From contig QHSV01000027.1 in NCBI GenBank assembly GCA_003221655.1, positions 1 through 32,068 of the forward strand: a DNA stretch of 32,068 bases. The letters are read 5' to 3'. The translations under genes and the position numbers were made by a program. Within the stretch, counting starts at the first letter, position 1. Each line of letters begins with the position of its first letter. Positions 1 to 7,090 of this stretch are shown one piece after another. The DNA is from Candidatus Rokuibacteriota bacterium. Lineage in GTDB: Bacteria; Methylomirabilota; Methylomirabilia; Rokubacteriales; CSP1-6. The notes beneath the pieces are model-generated. The model did not search any database, had not been told where the DNA came from, and saw only the letters and a program-made list of their open reading frames with translations.

Positions 1-351
1 CGCCCGGAACCGGCGTAGTGCCGGCGGCAACAGATAGATGCTGAACGACGCGCTGGTGCCGAGCCGCACCCGTCCGGCCACGATCCCCCGGAGCCGTTGC
101 ACGAGCTCGACGCCCCGCTCGAGCTCCTGCAGGGCGCGGCCGGCGTGGGCCAGGAGCACCTCGCCCGCCTTGGTCGTATAGGTCCGCTTGCCGACGCGCT
201 CGAGCAGGGGCAGCCCCAGATCTCGCTCGAGCTGGCGCACCTGCATGCTCACCGCCGGCTGCGTGAGCCGGAGCTCGCGCGCCGCCAGTGAGAAGCTGCC
301 GTGGCGCGCCACGGCCTCGAGCGTGTGCAGGTGGGTGAGCTGGAGATCCAT
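1..351 (-). CDS. LysR-family transcriptional regulator (N-terminal 117 residues, runs off window)
   Basis: The start is the ATG at 351-349, and the frame stays open to the window edge, so the C-terminal part is missing. Residues 1-60 form the winged helix-turn-helix of LysR-type regulators, beginning MDLQLTHLHTLEAVARHGSF and continuing with LTQPAVSMQVRQLE in the recognition helix. After a linker helix, the segment RLGTSASFSIYLLPP opens the periplasmic-binding-protein-like effector domain. It is divergent from the genes at 426-2260. LysR regulators commonly repress themselves and activate the divergent gene. A palindrome inside this gene's own promoter (373-387) fits that model. The effector cannot be inferred from the part visible. 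Confidence 0.9.
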   Translation of the reverse strand, partial: MDLQLTHLHTLEAVARHGSFSLAARELRLTQPAVSMQVRQLERDLGLPLLERVGKRTYTTKAGEVLLAHAGRALQELERGVELVQRLRGIVAGRVRLGTSASFSIYLLPPALRRFRA

Positions 352-364
352 GTCGAGACTACAA

Positions 365-393
365 AAAATAACTGATCGTAACGATCATAACAA
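365..393 (-). promoter_or_regulatory. Sigma-70-like promoter of the lysR gene
   Basis: Read on the minus strand there is TTGTTA (393-388), a 17 nt spacer, then TATTTT (370-365), about 14 nt before the ATG at 351. This is an AT-rich island in a GC-rich genome. The -35 and -10 both match four or more consensus positions with ideal spacing. The prediction is from sequence pattern only. Confidence 0.55.
373..387. promoter_or_regulatory. Perfect 7+1+7 palindrome, likely LysR operator
   Basis: TGATCGT-A-ACGATCA is an exact inverted repeat with a one-base centre, filling almost the whole spacer of the lysR promoter. Inner ATC...GAT half-sites resemble the T-N11-A / ATC-N-GAT boxes bound by LysR-type proteins. 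Its position fits autorepression together with control of the divergent genes. Confidence 0.5.
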
Positions 394-425
394 TTGATTT
401 CCCTGATGACCCCTCCTTCGCGATC

Positions 426-554
426 ATGCGGTCCGTGGACATGAACCCCTACTTCGCCGAGATGCTCGCGCGGGAGCGGCTGGACTGCGCTCGGGCCGTT
501 GCCGCGCGCCGGAGGCTTCTTCGCGGCCCATGGGCCGCGCCCGGACTCGCGTAG
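426..554 (+). CDS. Possible 42-residue small protein
   Basis: A short frame starts at ATG 426 (or the in-frame ATG 441, giving MNPYFAEMLARERLD) and ends at TAG 552-554. It is a basic, Arg/Ala-rich helix-like peptide without a recognised domain or a clear ribosome binding site. It overlaps the start of the acetyltransferase frame by 56 nt. It lies just downstream of the lysR operator, so it could be the first gene of the divergent transcript. This may equally be non-coding; confidence is low. Confidence 0.25.
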   Translation: MRSVDMNPYFAEMLARERLDCARAVAARRRLLRGPWAAPGLA

Positions 555-1083
555 CGCTCGCCACGCGGGCCCCGGCCAGGTCGCGATCCGTGACGCGCGC
601 GAGGCGGACCTCGAGCAGATCGCCGCGATCTGGAACCACGAGATCCTCTGCACCGATGCGACCACCGACACCGAGCCCAGGGACCAGGTCGCCCAGAGCG
701 AGTGGCTGGCCCGGCACACCGAGAGCTATCCCGCCATCGTCGTCGTGGCCGCTGAGGACGTGGTGGCGTACGGCTCCCTCTCGCCCTACCAGCCCCGGCG
801 GGCCTTCGCCCGTACGGTCGAGGATTCCGTCTACGTCAAGCGCGGCCGGCGCGGCGCGGGCCTCGGGAGCCTGATCCTCGCCGAGCTCATCCGGCGCGCC
901 GGGGTGCTCGGGCACCACTCGATGCTGGCGCGCATCACGGCGAAGAACGCCGCGTCCCTTCGCCTTCACGAGCGCCACGGGTTCTACCGCGTCGGCGTCG
1001 AGCGGGAATCCGCGTTCAAGCTCGGCCGCTGGCACGACGTCACCATCATGCAGCGCCGGCTCGATGGCATCCGATGGACCTGA
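499..1083 (+). CDS. GNAT-family N-acetyltransferase (phosphinothricin acetyltransferase-like)
   Basis: This is a predicted acetyl-CoA-dependent acetyltransferase for a small amine. The fold starts at VAIRDAREADLEQIAAIWN (about residue 28). The acetyl-CoA pyrophosphate loop is RGRRGAGLGSLIL (about residues 112-124). NAASLRLHERHGFYRVG near residue 155 is the typical C-terminal GNAT motif, followed by the PAT/bar-type ending FKLGRWHDVTIMQ. The frame is closed by a stop at 442, and the only common start codon before the conserved domain is the TTG at 499. The true start is therefore uncertain, and the first 27 residues (Gly/Arg-rich) may not be real. The stop is followed 16 nt later by the aminotransferase ATG, which suggests a shared transcript. 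The substrate is unknown. Confidence 0.85.
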   Translation: MPRAGGFFAAHGPRPDSRSARHAGPGQVAIRDAREADLEQIAAIWNHEILCTDATTDTEPRDQVAQSEWLARHTESYPAIVVVAAEDVVAYGSLSPYQPRRAFARTVEDSVYVKRGRRGAGLGSLILAELIRRAGVLGHHSMLARITAKNAASLRLHERHGFYRVGVERESAFKLGRWHDVTIMQRRLDGIRWT

Positions 1084-1099
1084 TCACAGGAGGGGAGTG

Positions 1100-2260
1100 A
1101 TGACTGCAACGCTCGACCGGATCATGAAAATCGCGGACCGACCGCCCCTCGTCATGGTCGGGGGTGCGGGCTCGTGGCTCTGGGATCGCGACGGCAAGCG
1201 CTATCTCGACTTCGTTCAGGGATGGGCCGTGAACGCACTCGGGCACTCGCCGCGGATCGTGCTCGACGCCCTGCAGGCGCAGGGCACCCGGCTGATCAAC
1301 TGCAGCCCGGCGTACTACAACGAGCCGATGGCGGAGCTCGCAGCCCTCCTCGCCGAGACGTCGGGACTCGACCAGGTGTTCCCGTGCAACAGCGGCGCCG
1401 AGGCGAACGAGGGCGCCATCAAGCTGGCGCGCAAGTGGGGGTCCCGGCATCGCGACGGCGCCTTCGAGATCATCACCATGCATGGGAGCTTCCACGGGCG
1501 CACGCTGGCGACGATGGCGGCCTCGGGCAAGCCGGGCTGGGATACGCTCTTCGCGCCGAAAGTTCCCGGATTTCAGAAGGTCCCGCTGGGCGACCTCGAC
1601 GCCGTCGCGTCGGCCATCACCTCTGCCACGGCCGCGGTGATGCTCGAGCCGATCCAGGGCGAGGCAGGCGTCGTCGTCGCCCCCGACGACTATGTGCGTG
1701 CGCTGCGGGCGCTGACGAGGGAGCGCGGAGTCCTGATGATCCTCGACGAGGTCCAGACGGGCGTCGGGCGCACCGGGCGCTTCCTCGGTTGCCAGCACGC
1801 CGGCATCGCGCCGGACATCGTCACGCTCGGCAAGGGCCTCGGCGGCGGAGTCCCACTCGCGGCGCTCGTCGCCGCCGACAGCGTCAGCTGCTTCGAATAC
1901 GGCGATCAGGGCGGTACCTTCAACGGCAATCCGCTCATGGCCGCCGTCGGCCGCGCCGTGGTCGAGACGGTCAAACAGCCGGAGTTTCTTCAGATGGTCG
2001 CCGCGAACGGGACCTACCTGGCGGACCGCCTGCGAGCCCTCGCGGCCGACCGCGGCCACGGCGAAGTCCGCGGCCGCGGGCTGCTGCTCGCGCTCGAGCT
2101 GAAGGGGCAGGACTCGAAGAAGGTCGCCGCGGCGGCGCTCGACCACGGGCTCTTGATCAACGCGCCGCGCCCTGACACGCTCCGCTTCATGCCGGCGCTC
2201 ACCGTGTCCGCTGACGAGATCGACGAGATGGTCGCGCGCCTCGAGGCGAGCCTCGACTAG
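1100..2260 (+). CDS. argD: Class III PLP-dependent aminotransferase (acetylornithine aminotransferase-like)
   Basis: The protein has 386 residues, the usual length for ArgD. I chose ATG 1100 because AGGAGGGG lies 5 nt upstream and the next residues match the family N-terminus. Hallmarks are SGAEANEGAIKLARK (PLP phosphate-binding region), FHGRTLATMAASGK, the LILDEVQTGVGRTG motif holding the PLP-pyridine-nitrogen Asp, and the Schiff-base lysine in LGKGLGGGVPLAA (Lys245). The family moves the amino group of N-acetylornithine (or succinyl-diaminopimelate, 4-aminobutyrate and similar substrates) to 2-oxoglutarate. No other arginine genes are adjacent, so the exact substrate is open. The neighbour, a GNAT acetyltransferase, is compatible with acetylated amine metabolism but does not prove it. 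The symbol is a family-level assignment. Confidence 0.8.
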   Translation: MTATLDRIMKIADRPPLVMVGGAGSWLWDRDGKRYLDFVQGWAVNALGHSPRIVLDALQAQGTRLINCSPAYYNEPMAELAALLAETSGLDQVFPCNSGAEANEGAIKLARKWGSRHRDGAFEIITMHGSFHGRTLATMAASGKPGWDTLFAPKVPGFQKVPLGDLDAVASAITSATAAVMLEPIQGEAGVVVAPDDYVRALRALTRERGVLMILDEVQTGVGRTGRFLGCQHAGIAPDIVTLGKGLGGGVPLAALVAADSVSCFEYGDQGGTFNGNPLMAAVGRAVVETVKQPEFLQMVAANGTYLADRLRALAADRGHGEVRGRGLLLALELKGQDSKKVAAAALDHGLLINAPRPDTLRFMPALTVSADEIDEMVARLEASLD

Positions 2261-2299
2261 CGACCGTGGCAAACGCCTGCGGGTTGCCCTGACGGTCGC
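2260..2299. terminator. Two-tier hairpin between convergent genes
   Basis: GCGACCGT (2260-2267) pairs exactly with ACGGTCGC (2292-2299). Inside it GGCAA (2268-2272) pairs with TTGCC (2284-2288), leaving an 11 nt loop and a 3 nt bulge. It sits between the ends of the convergent aminotransferase and ligD, where a bidirectional terminator is expected. No T-run follows. Confidence 0.5.
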
Positions 2300-2301
2300 G
2301 T

Positions 2302-3573
2302 TCAGCGATCCGGCGCGCTCCGGCGCTCGAGCTTCCGGAGGGTGGCCGCGACGTCGATCCACCCGGTGAGCACCGGGGCCAGTGGGTCGCCGAGCTTCTG
2401 GAAGCGCGCCGGCGCCGTCGTGATCGTGAAGCGCGAGGGGTCGAGCGTGGCGGTGACCTCCTCCCAGCGGAGCGGGCACGAGACCGGCGCCCCCGGCAGC
2501 GGGCGCACCGAGAACGGTGCCACGATGGTCTGGCCCTGGCCGTTCTGGCCGAAGTCGATGTAGACCTTGCCGCCGCGCGAGCGCAGCGGTCGCGCGATCG
2601 TCGAGATCGCGGGCTCGGCCTCGACCCCCATCACCGCGAGGAGCCGCGCGAAGGTCCGCGTCACGTCGTAGTCGTAACGGGCGCCGAGCGGCAGGAGGAT
2701 GTGAAGGCCCGTCGCCCCGGACGTCTTGACGTAGCTCGGCAGCGCGAGCTCTTCCAGGATCCGGTGGAGCGCCCGCGCCACCTTCACGACGTCGGTGAAC
2801 GGCGCCCCTTTGGGATCGAGGTCGAGCACGAGCCAGTCCGGGTGGTCGAGCGATTGCCGGCGTGAGCTCCAGAGGTGCAGGGGGATCGTCCCGAGATTCA
2901 CGACGTAGCGGAGACTCTCGCGGTCGTCCACGACGAAGTAGTCGATGTCGCGGCCCACGTCGTGCGAGTGGATCCGCGCGGTCCTGATCCACGACGGGAT
3001 CCATTCAGGCGCGTCCTTCTGAAAGAAGGACTTCCCTTTGATCCCATCGGGGTAGCGCGTGAGCACGAGCGGCCGATCCCGTAGATACGGCAGGAGCCAC
3101 GGCGAGACCGAGTCGTAGTAATCGATCAAGTCCGACTTCGTGTATCCCTCGTCGGGCCAGAACACCTTCCTCGGATTCGTGATCGTCACGCGCCGCTCAT
3201 CCGCCCCCGGCTCCTTCGGAGCTTCGGACGAAGAACGCCGAGACGCTCGCGTGCGAGCACCAGCGCGACCGCGTGGGGGAGGGGCCGGGGCGGAGGGGTC
3301 AGCAGGTGTCGCAGGGACCCGTTCCCGCAAACTGTCGACGGACCACACGCGCCCAGATGGAGCCCAGCAGCTACCGGGCAGCGGAAGCGAGCCGCGTGGT
3401 CCCGCGACACCTGCTGACCCCTCCGCCCCGGCCCCTCCCCGACGCGCCACCACCGGCGCTTCGCGTACGCAGTCTTCCGGGCGCTTGTCGTCACGCAGCC
3501 CTAGGAAAGCCGGGTGCCGGATACCGCCGTCGCGTGTCCATTCGGTGAAGCGAACCTCGCAGACCGGGCGCGC
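2302..3573 (-). CDS. ligD: DNA ligase D, 3' part: end of ligase OB fold, palindromic linker and primase/polymerase domain (frame-shifted from the 5' part)
   Basis: Recognisable homology in this frame begins near 3573 with ARPVCEVRFTEWTRDG...RHPAFLGLRDDKRP, the end of a LigD ligase OB fold. A Gly/Ala/Pro/Ser-rich linker encoded by the 165 bp palindromic insert follows. From ERRVTITNPRKVFWPDEGYTK the complete LigD POL (archaeo-eukaryotic primase-like) domain runs to the stop. It includes the metal-binding LVLDLDPKG and the HILLPL strand. POL adds ribo- or deoxynucleotides at broken ends during Ku-dependent NHEJ. The frame does not join the 5' part at 3501-4697; a -/+ shift and a missing OB-fold segment lie at about 3570-3576. 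Whether a separate POL protein is made, and from which start, cannot be seen. It may be a pseudogene half or an assembly error. Confidence 0.8.
   Translation of the reverse strand, partial: ARPVCEVRFTEWTRDGGIRHPAFLGLRDDKRPEDCVREAPVVARRGGAGAEGSAGVAGPRGSLPLPGSCWAPSGRVWSVDSLRERVPATPADPSAPAPPPRGRAGARTRASRRSSSEAPKEPGADERRVTITNPRKVFWPDEGYTKSDLIDYYDSVSPWLLPYLRDRPLVLTRYPDGIKGKSFFQKDAPEWIPSWIRTARIHSHDVGRDIDYFVVDDRESLRYVVNLGTIPLHLWSSRRQSLDHPDWLVLDLDPKGAPFTDVVKVARALHRILEELALPSYVKTSGATGLHILLPLGARYDYDVTRTFARLLAVMGVEAEPAISTIARPLRSRGGKVYIDFGQNGQGQTIVAPFSVRPLPGAPVSCPLRWEEVTATLDPSRFTITTAPARFQKLGDPLAPVLTGWIDVAATLRKLERRSAPDR
3276..3440. repeat. 165 bp palindromic element inside ligD
   Basis: The arms 3276-3312 and 3404-3440 are perfect 37 bp inverted repeats. 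Beyond a single unpaired A at 3313 the stem continues with GGGACC (3314-3319) and GGTCCC (3398-3403). The loop is 78 nt. The element is exactly 55 codons long and open in the ligD frame, so it reads through as a low-complexity linker between the ligase and polymerase domains. I see no transposase and no obvious target-site duplication. Confidence 0.85.
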
Positions 3574-4697
3574 GTGCCCTGGGGCGTCGTGTAGCCGCCG
3601 ATGACGAACTCCTGCCGGAGCTGACACTTGATCTTGAGCCAGTCCGTCGAGCGTCTCGAGAGGTACAAGCTGTCGCGCTTCTTCGCGATCACCCCCTCGA
3701 GATGCTGCTCGCAGGCGGCGGCGAGGAACTCGGCGCCGTGGCCGACGACATGATCGCTGTAGTAGACGACGCCGCGCGCGGGTAGAAAGAGCCTCAAACA
3801 TTCCTTGCGCGCCTCGAGCGGGACTCTACGTACATCGCGTCCGTCGAGCGCGAGCGCGTCGAAGAAGACCGCGCTGACCGGCACCTCCGCGCGCGCGCGC
3901 TCGATGTCGGCCGGGCTCGTGAGCCCCATCCGTTCCTGGAGCCGCTGAAAGCTCGAGCGCCCTGCGTCGTCCAGCGCGACGATCTCGCCGTCCAGCAGGA
4001 ATCGCGGGAGCGGTAGCGCGCGCAGGGCCGCGGTCACCTCGGGATAGCGGGCGGTGACGAGCTGACCGCTCCGCCCGCGGAGCTCGACGTGGTCATCGGC
4101 GCGGGAGGCGAGGACGCGGACGCCGTCGTACTTGATCTCGAAGAGCCACGCCGGATCGGTGGGGGCCTCGCCGACGAGCGTGGCGAGCATCACGAGCTCC
4201 CCACGCGGCGCGATCTCGGCGCGCGGCGCCCCGAGCTCGGCCAGGCGCTTGCGCAGCGTCTCGACCCGTCCCGGGCCGTCGCGCAGCTCCTCTACCGTCA
4301 GGCCAAACAGCTCGAACTCGAGCTTGCCGCGCTCGAGCTGCTCGCGCGCAGGCTCCGGCTTCACGAGCTGGAACCGGCCGGCGTCCCACACGATCGACGG
4401 GCCCGCGCCGTAGTTGCCCTCGGGGATCACGCCCTCGAAGTCCGCGTACTCGAGGGGATGATCTTCGACGTGCACGGCGAGCCGCTTTTCGTGGGAGCGC
4501 ACCGAGGGCCCCTTGGGCACGGCCCAGCTCTTCAGCACGCCGTCGATCTGCAGGCGCAGATCGTAGTGGAGCCGCCGCGCCGAGTGCTTGTGAACGACGA
4601 ACCGGCTGCCACCGGCCTGGCCCGGGCCGCCGAACGGCTCCGGCGTCAGCGCGGGATCGCGCTTTCGCCGATATTCCTGGAGATCGCGGCTAGCCAC
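3501..4697 (-). CDS. ligD: DNA ligase D, 5' part: phosphoesterase and ATP-dependent ligase domains
   Basis: The start is GTG 4697, overlapping the end of the CPBP gene by 8 nt. Residues about 1-160 are the 3'-phosphoesterase domain: FVVHKHSARRLHYDLRL carries the catalytic His/Asp residues, then AVHVEDHPLEYADFEG and EGNYGAG. The ligase adenylation domain follows, with nucleotidyl-lysine motif EIKYDGVR, then FLLDGEIVALD, EGVIAKK and WLKIKC (motif V). The OB fold starts (EFVIGGYTTPQG) but the frame then diverges and stops at 3501 after about 25 non-homologous residues. The partner 3' part is in another frame. LigD seals Ku-bound double-strand breaks; PE trims 3' ends. Without an intact OB fold the ligase step would probably be impaired, though PE and adenylation could survive. 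Domain order is PE-LIG-POL, as in Pseudomonas LigD. Confidence 0.88.
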   Translation of the reverse strand: MASRDLQEYRRKRDPALTPEPFGGPGQAGGSRFVVHKHSARRLHYDLRLQIDGVLKSWAVPKGPSVRSHEKRLAVHVEDHPLEYADFEGVIPEGNYGAGPSIVWDAGRFQLVKPEPAREQLERGKLEFELFGLTVEELRDGPGRVETLRKRLAELGAPRAEIAPRGELVMLATLVGEAPTDPAWLFEIKYDGVRVLASRADDHVELRGRSGQLVTARYPEVTAALRALPLPRFLLDGEIVALDDAGRSSFQRLQERMGLTSPADIERARAEVPVSAVFFDALALDGRDVRRVPLEARKECLRLFLPARGVVYYSDHVVGHGAEFLAAACEQHLEGVIAKKRDSLYLSRRSTDWLKIKCQLRQEFVIGGYTTPQGTRARSARFASPNGHATAVSGTRLS

Positions 4698-6129
4698 GCA
4701 GCACCAGGATCACGCCGAGCGAGGCCATGAGGTTGTCCACGGCGTGCGACGCGATCGACGGGAGCAGGCTGCCGGTTCGCTCGTACGCCCACGCCCACAG
4801 GAGCCCGCTCCAGAAGACGGCGGCGAAGCCGAGGACGCCGTAGCCGTGGGCGACGGCAAAGATCCCCGCGCTCAGCACTGCCGCCACGCTCGTTCCGAAC
4901 CTCCGGCGCAGGGTCGCGAACAGGAGCCCGCGGAACACGATCTCCTCGAACACCGGGGTGAGGACGACCGTGTCGAGGAGCGTCACGCCGACCACAAGCG
5001 GGGCGCCCCACACGAGGTCGCGGTCGAACCACTCGGTCCAGTGCGCGGACAGCCCGAGCCATCGCCCGGCCACGTCCATCACGCCCTCGCCGAGCTGGCC
5101 GACCGCGAGAAGCGCGAGGAACACGAGGGCGAGGCTTCGCCACCCGCCGGCCACGGGCACCAGCCCGAAGCTCTCGCCGAAGCGCAACTCCGACGGCCGC
5201 AGCAAGCGGCCATAGGCGAGGACCAGCACCGGCACGAAGGCGAGGTTCGTCACAGTACCGAGCATCACCCGGGTGAACGGCTGCTCTGGGCCCACGACGG
5301 AATAGAGGTAGAGGACGCTGAGCGTGATCACGCCAAGCGCCCCGCCGCGGACAAGGACCACCACGCCCTCGCGGCCCCGCCAGGGCGGTGGGAGGATCGC
5401 CGCGCCCACCCGTGCGAGGGCGCCGCGCCGCCGCGCGAGCCGTATCAGCGCGAGCAGCCCCACGCCGAGCAACACCAGCTCGAGCGCGATCATCGGGCGC
5501 ATGCGGAGCAGCAGCCGGTCGGACCGAACGACCTGCGCCTCCGTCACCCTGCCCAGCAGCTCGCGGTCGCCCGCTCGGGACGCCAGGCGCGTGGCGATCC
5601 GGTCCCTGAACCAGCCCGTTTCGAGGGCCTCTCCGAGCGCCTCGTCGAGGACCGTCCCGGGCGGCGTATCCAGCTCGTCACCGAGATAGGCAGCGGCGAC
5701 GAGACGCGCGAGCTCGGGCAGCGGGTCGGGTCGGTGGTCCCACTCGTCCATCCGGCGCTGGACGCTATCCAGACGCCCGGCCTCACCCTCGAGGATCGCG
5801 AGGTACAGATCGACGGTGGGATCGAACGACTGGTCGGCGAGCTCCTCGTACCACCGGATTGCCTCCCGGAGATCCCCCGCGGGCTCGCTCGACATCACAC
5901 GGTAGAAAAACCGCTCCCACGCGGGCGCGCGGGCGATCGCCTCGTCAAAATCCATGGTCCGGCCGACGATCAGCGCGAGCGCACGCTCGGGCTCCGCCAC
6001 CGACTCCACGCGTGATCCGCCGTACTGCAGCCAGGCCATCAGGGCGAAGAAGGCAACAAGGGCGAGCGCCGAAAGGGCGGTCAAGACCCCGACATGTCGC
6101 CGCTCGACCGGCGCGGACACGCTATCCAT
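4690..6129 (-). CDS. CPBP-family intramembrane glutamic protease (CAAX/Abi type) with N-terminal extension
   Basis: The protein has about 479 residues from ATG 6129 (MDSVSAPVERRH); in-frame ATGs at 6141 and further upstream are alternatives, and no strong ribosome site decides between them. One membrane helix lies near residues 15-33 (LTALSALALVAFFALMAWL). A soluble, tetratricopeptide-like helical region of about 200 residues follows, then a multi-pass C-terminal membrane domain. That domain has the CPBP motifs FEEIVFRG (catalytic Glu pair and Arg, near residue 391), FAVAHG, and SIASHAVDN. The family includes CAAX-prenyl-type proteases and bacteriocin-immunity/abortive proteins. It sits between ku (divergent) and ligD (8 nt overlap, same transcript), so it may only be cotranscribed with repair genes. 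No direct link between membrane proteolysis and NHEJ is known to me. Confidence 0.85.
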   Translation of the reverse strand: MDSVSAPVERRHVGVLTALSALALVAFFALMAWLQYGGSRVESVAEPERALALIVGRTMDFDEAIARAPAWERFFYRVMSSEPAGDLREAIRWYEELADQSFDPTVDLYLAILEGEAGRLDSVQRRMDEWDHRPDPLPELARLVAAAYLGDELDTPPGTVLDEALGEALETGWFRDRIATRLASRAGDRELLGRVTEAQVVRSDRLLLRMRPMIALELVLLGVGLLALIRLARRRGALARVGAAILPPPWRGREGVVVLVRGGALGVITLSVLYLYSVVGPEQPFTRVMLGTVTNLAFVPVLVLAYGRLLRPSELRFGESFGLVPVAGGWRSLALVFLALLAVGQLGEGVMDVAGRWLGLSAHWTEWFDRDLVWGAPLVVGVTLLDTVVLTPVFEEIVFRGLLFATLRRRFGTSVAAVLSAGIFAVAHGYGVLGFAAVFWSGLLWAWAYERTGSLLPSIASHAVDNLMASLGVILVLRG

Positions 6130-6183
6130 GGGAGAGACCATGCCTGCGCGCATCATAGGGAGCATCGTGCTATCGTGCAAACC

Positions 6184-7050
6184 ATGGCGCCGCACTCCAT
6201 CGGCTCCGGCACGATCTCCTTCGGCCTGGTCTCGATCCCGGTCCGGCTCTTCACCACCGCGTCCTCGGCCAGCGTGTCCTTCAACCTGCTCCATGCGAAG
6301 TGCGGCTCGCGGATCAAGCAGCAGACGTTCTGTCCCGTGTGCAACGAGGTCGTCGACCGGGCGTCCCTGGTTCGCGGCTACGAGTTCACGAAGGACCAGT
6401 ATGTGAGGGTCGCCGACGAGGAGCTGAAGTCGCTCGAGGGCGAGGTCTCGAAGGTCATCGACATCGCCGAGTTCGTGCCGCTCCAGTCCGTGGATCCGAT
6501 CTTCTTCGAGAAGACCTACTATCTCGGGCCTGACAAGGGCGGCGACAAGGCGTATCGCCTCCTCGCCGACGCCATGGAGAAGGGCGGGCGGGTCGCCCTG
6601 GCCAAGTTCGTCATGCGCGGCAAGGAGAGTCTCGTTCTCATCCGACCGGCCCGGGGCGGCCTGATGCTCCACACCATGTACTTCGCCGACGAGGTGCGCG
6701 ACTTCGGCGAGATCGACCGTGGACAGTCGGCGAAGATCAAAGCGGGCGAGCTCGAGCTGGCGCTCCAGCTCATCGACGGCCTCTCGAGCGACGAGTTCCA
6801 CCCGGAGCAATACCAGGACGAGTATCGCCACCGCGTCCTCGACCTGATCAACCAGAAGGTCGAGGGCAAGGAAGTCACGGTCGCCGGGCCCCAGGTCCAG
6901 CGCGCCCAGGTGATCGACCTGATGGAAGCGCTCAAGGAAAGCCTCGCCAAGCGTGTCGCCGCCGGCGAGAAGAAGCCCCTGGCGAAGGCGAAGCGAGCCG
7001 AGCCCGCCGCAGCCGCCCCCGCGAAGAAGGCCCAGGCCGCAAAGAGGTAG
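6184..7050 (+). CDS. ku: Ku, DNA double-strand-break end-binding protein
   Basis: The protein has 288 residues, typical of bacterial Ku. ATG 6184 is chosen because the family N-terminus SIGSGTISFGLVSIPVRL follows directly. The Ku beta-barrel region includes CPVCNEVVDRASLVRGYEF and KTYYLGPDKGGDKAYRLL. YQDEYRHRVLDLINQKVEG marks the end of the core. The C-terminal tail (about 25 residues) is Lys/Ala-rich (KKPLAKAKRAEP...AKKAQAAKR), the extension class known in other Ku proteins to aid DNA binding. The homodimer threads onto broken DNA ends and recruits LigD, encoded on the divergent transcript starting 55 bp away. Unlike ligD, ku looks fully intact. Confidence 0.96.
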   Translation: MAPHSIGSGTISFGLVSIPVRLFTTASSASVSFNLLHAKCGSRIKQQTFCPVCNEVVDRASLVRGYEFTKDQYVRVADEELKSLEGEVSKVIDIAEFVPLQSVDPIFFEKTYYLGPDKGGDKAYRLLADAMEKGGRVALAKFVMRGKESLVLIRPARGGLMLHTMYFADEVRDFGEIDRGQSAKIKAGELELALQLIDGLSSDEFHPEQYQDEYRHRVLDLINQKVEGKEVTVAGPQVQRAQVIDLMEALKESLAKRVAAGEKKPLAKAKRAEPAAAAPAKKAQAAKR

Positions 7051-7090
7051 CTCTCGGGGGTTCGGGGGTTAGAATGGATCTGGGCCGCCA

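Noticed and set aside
3140-3604. Plus-strand frame through the ligD palindrome that also gives an AEGSAGVAGT...TPADPSAPAPP-like peptide
   Set aside because: An inverted repeat gives similar peptides on both strands; only the minus strand joins a conserved domain (POL).
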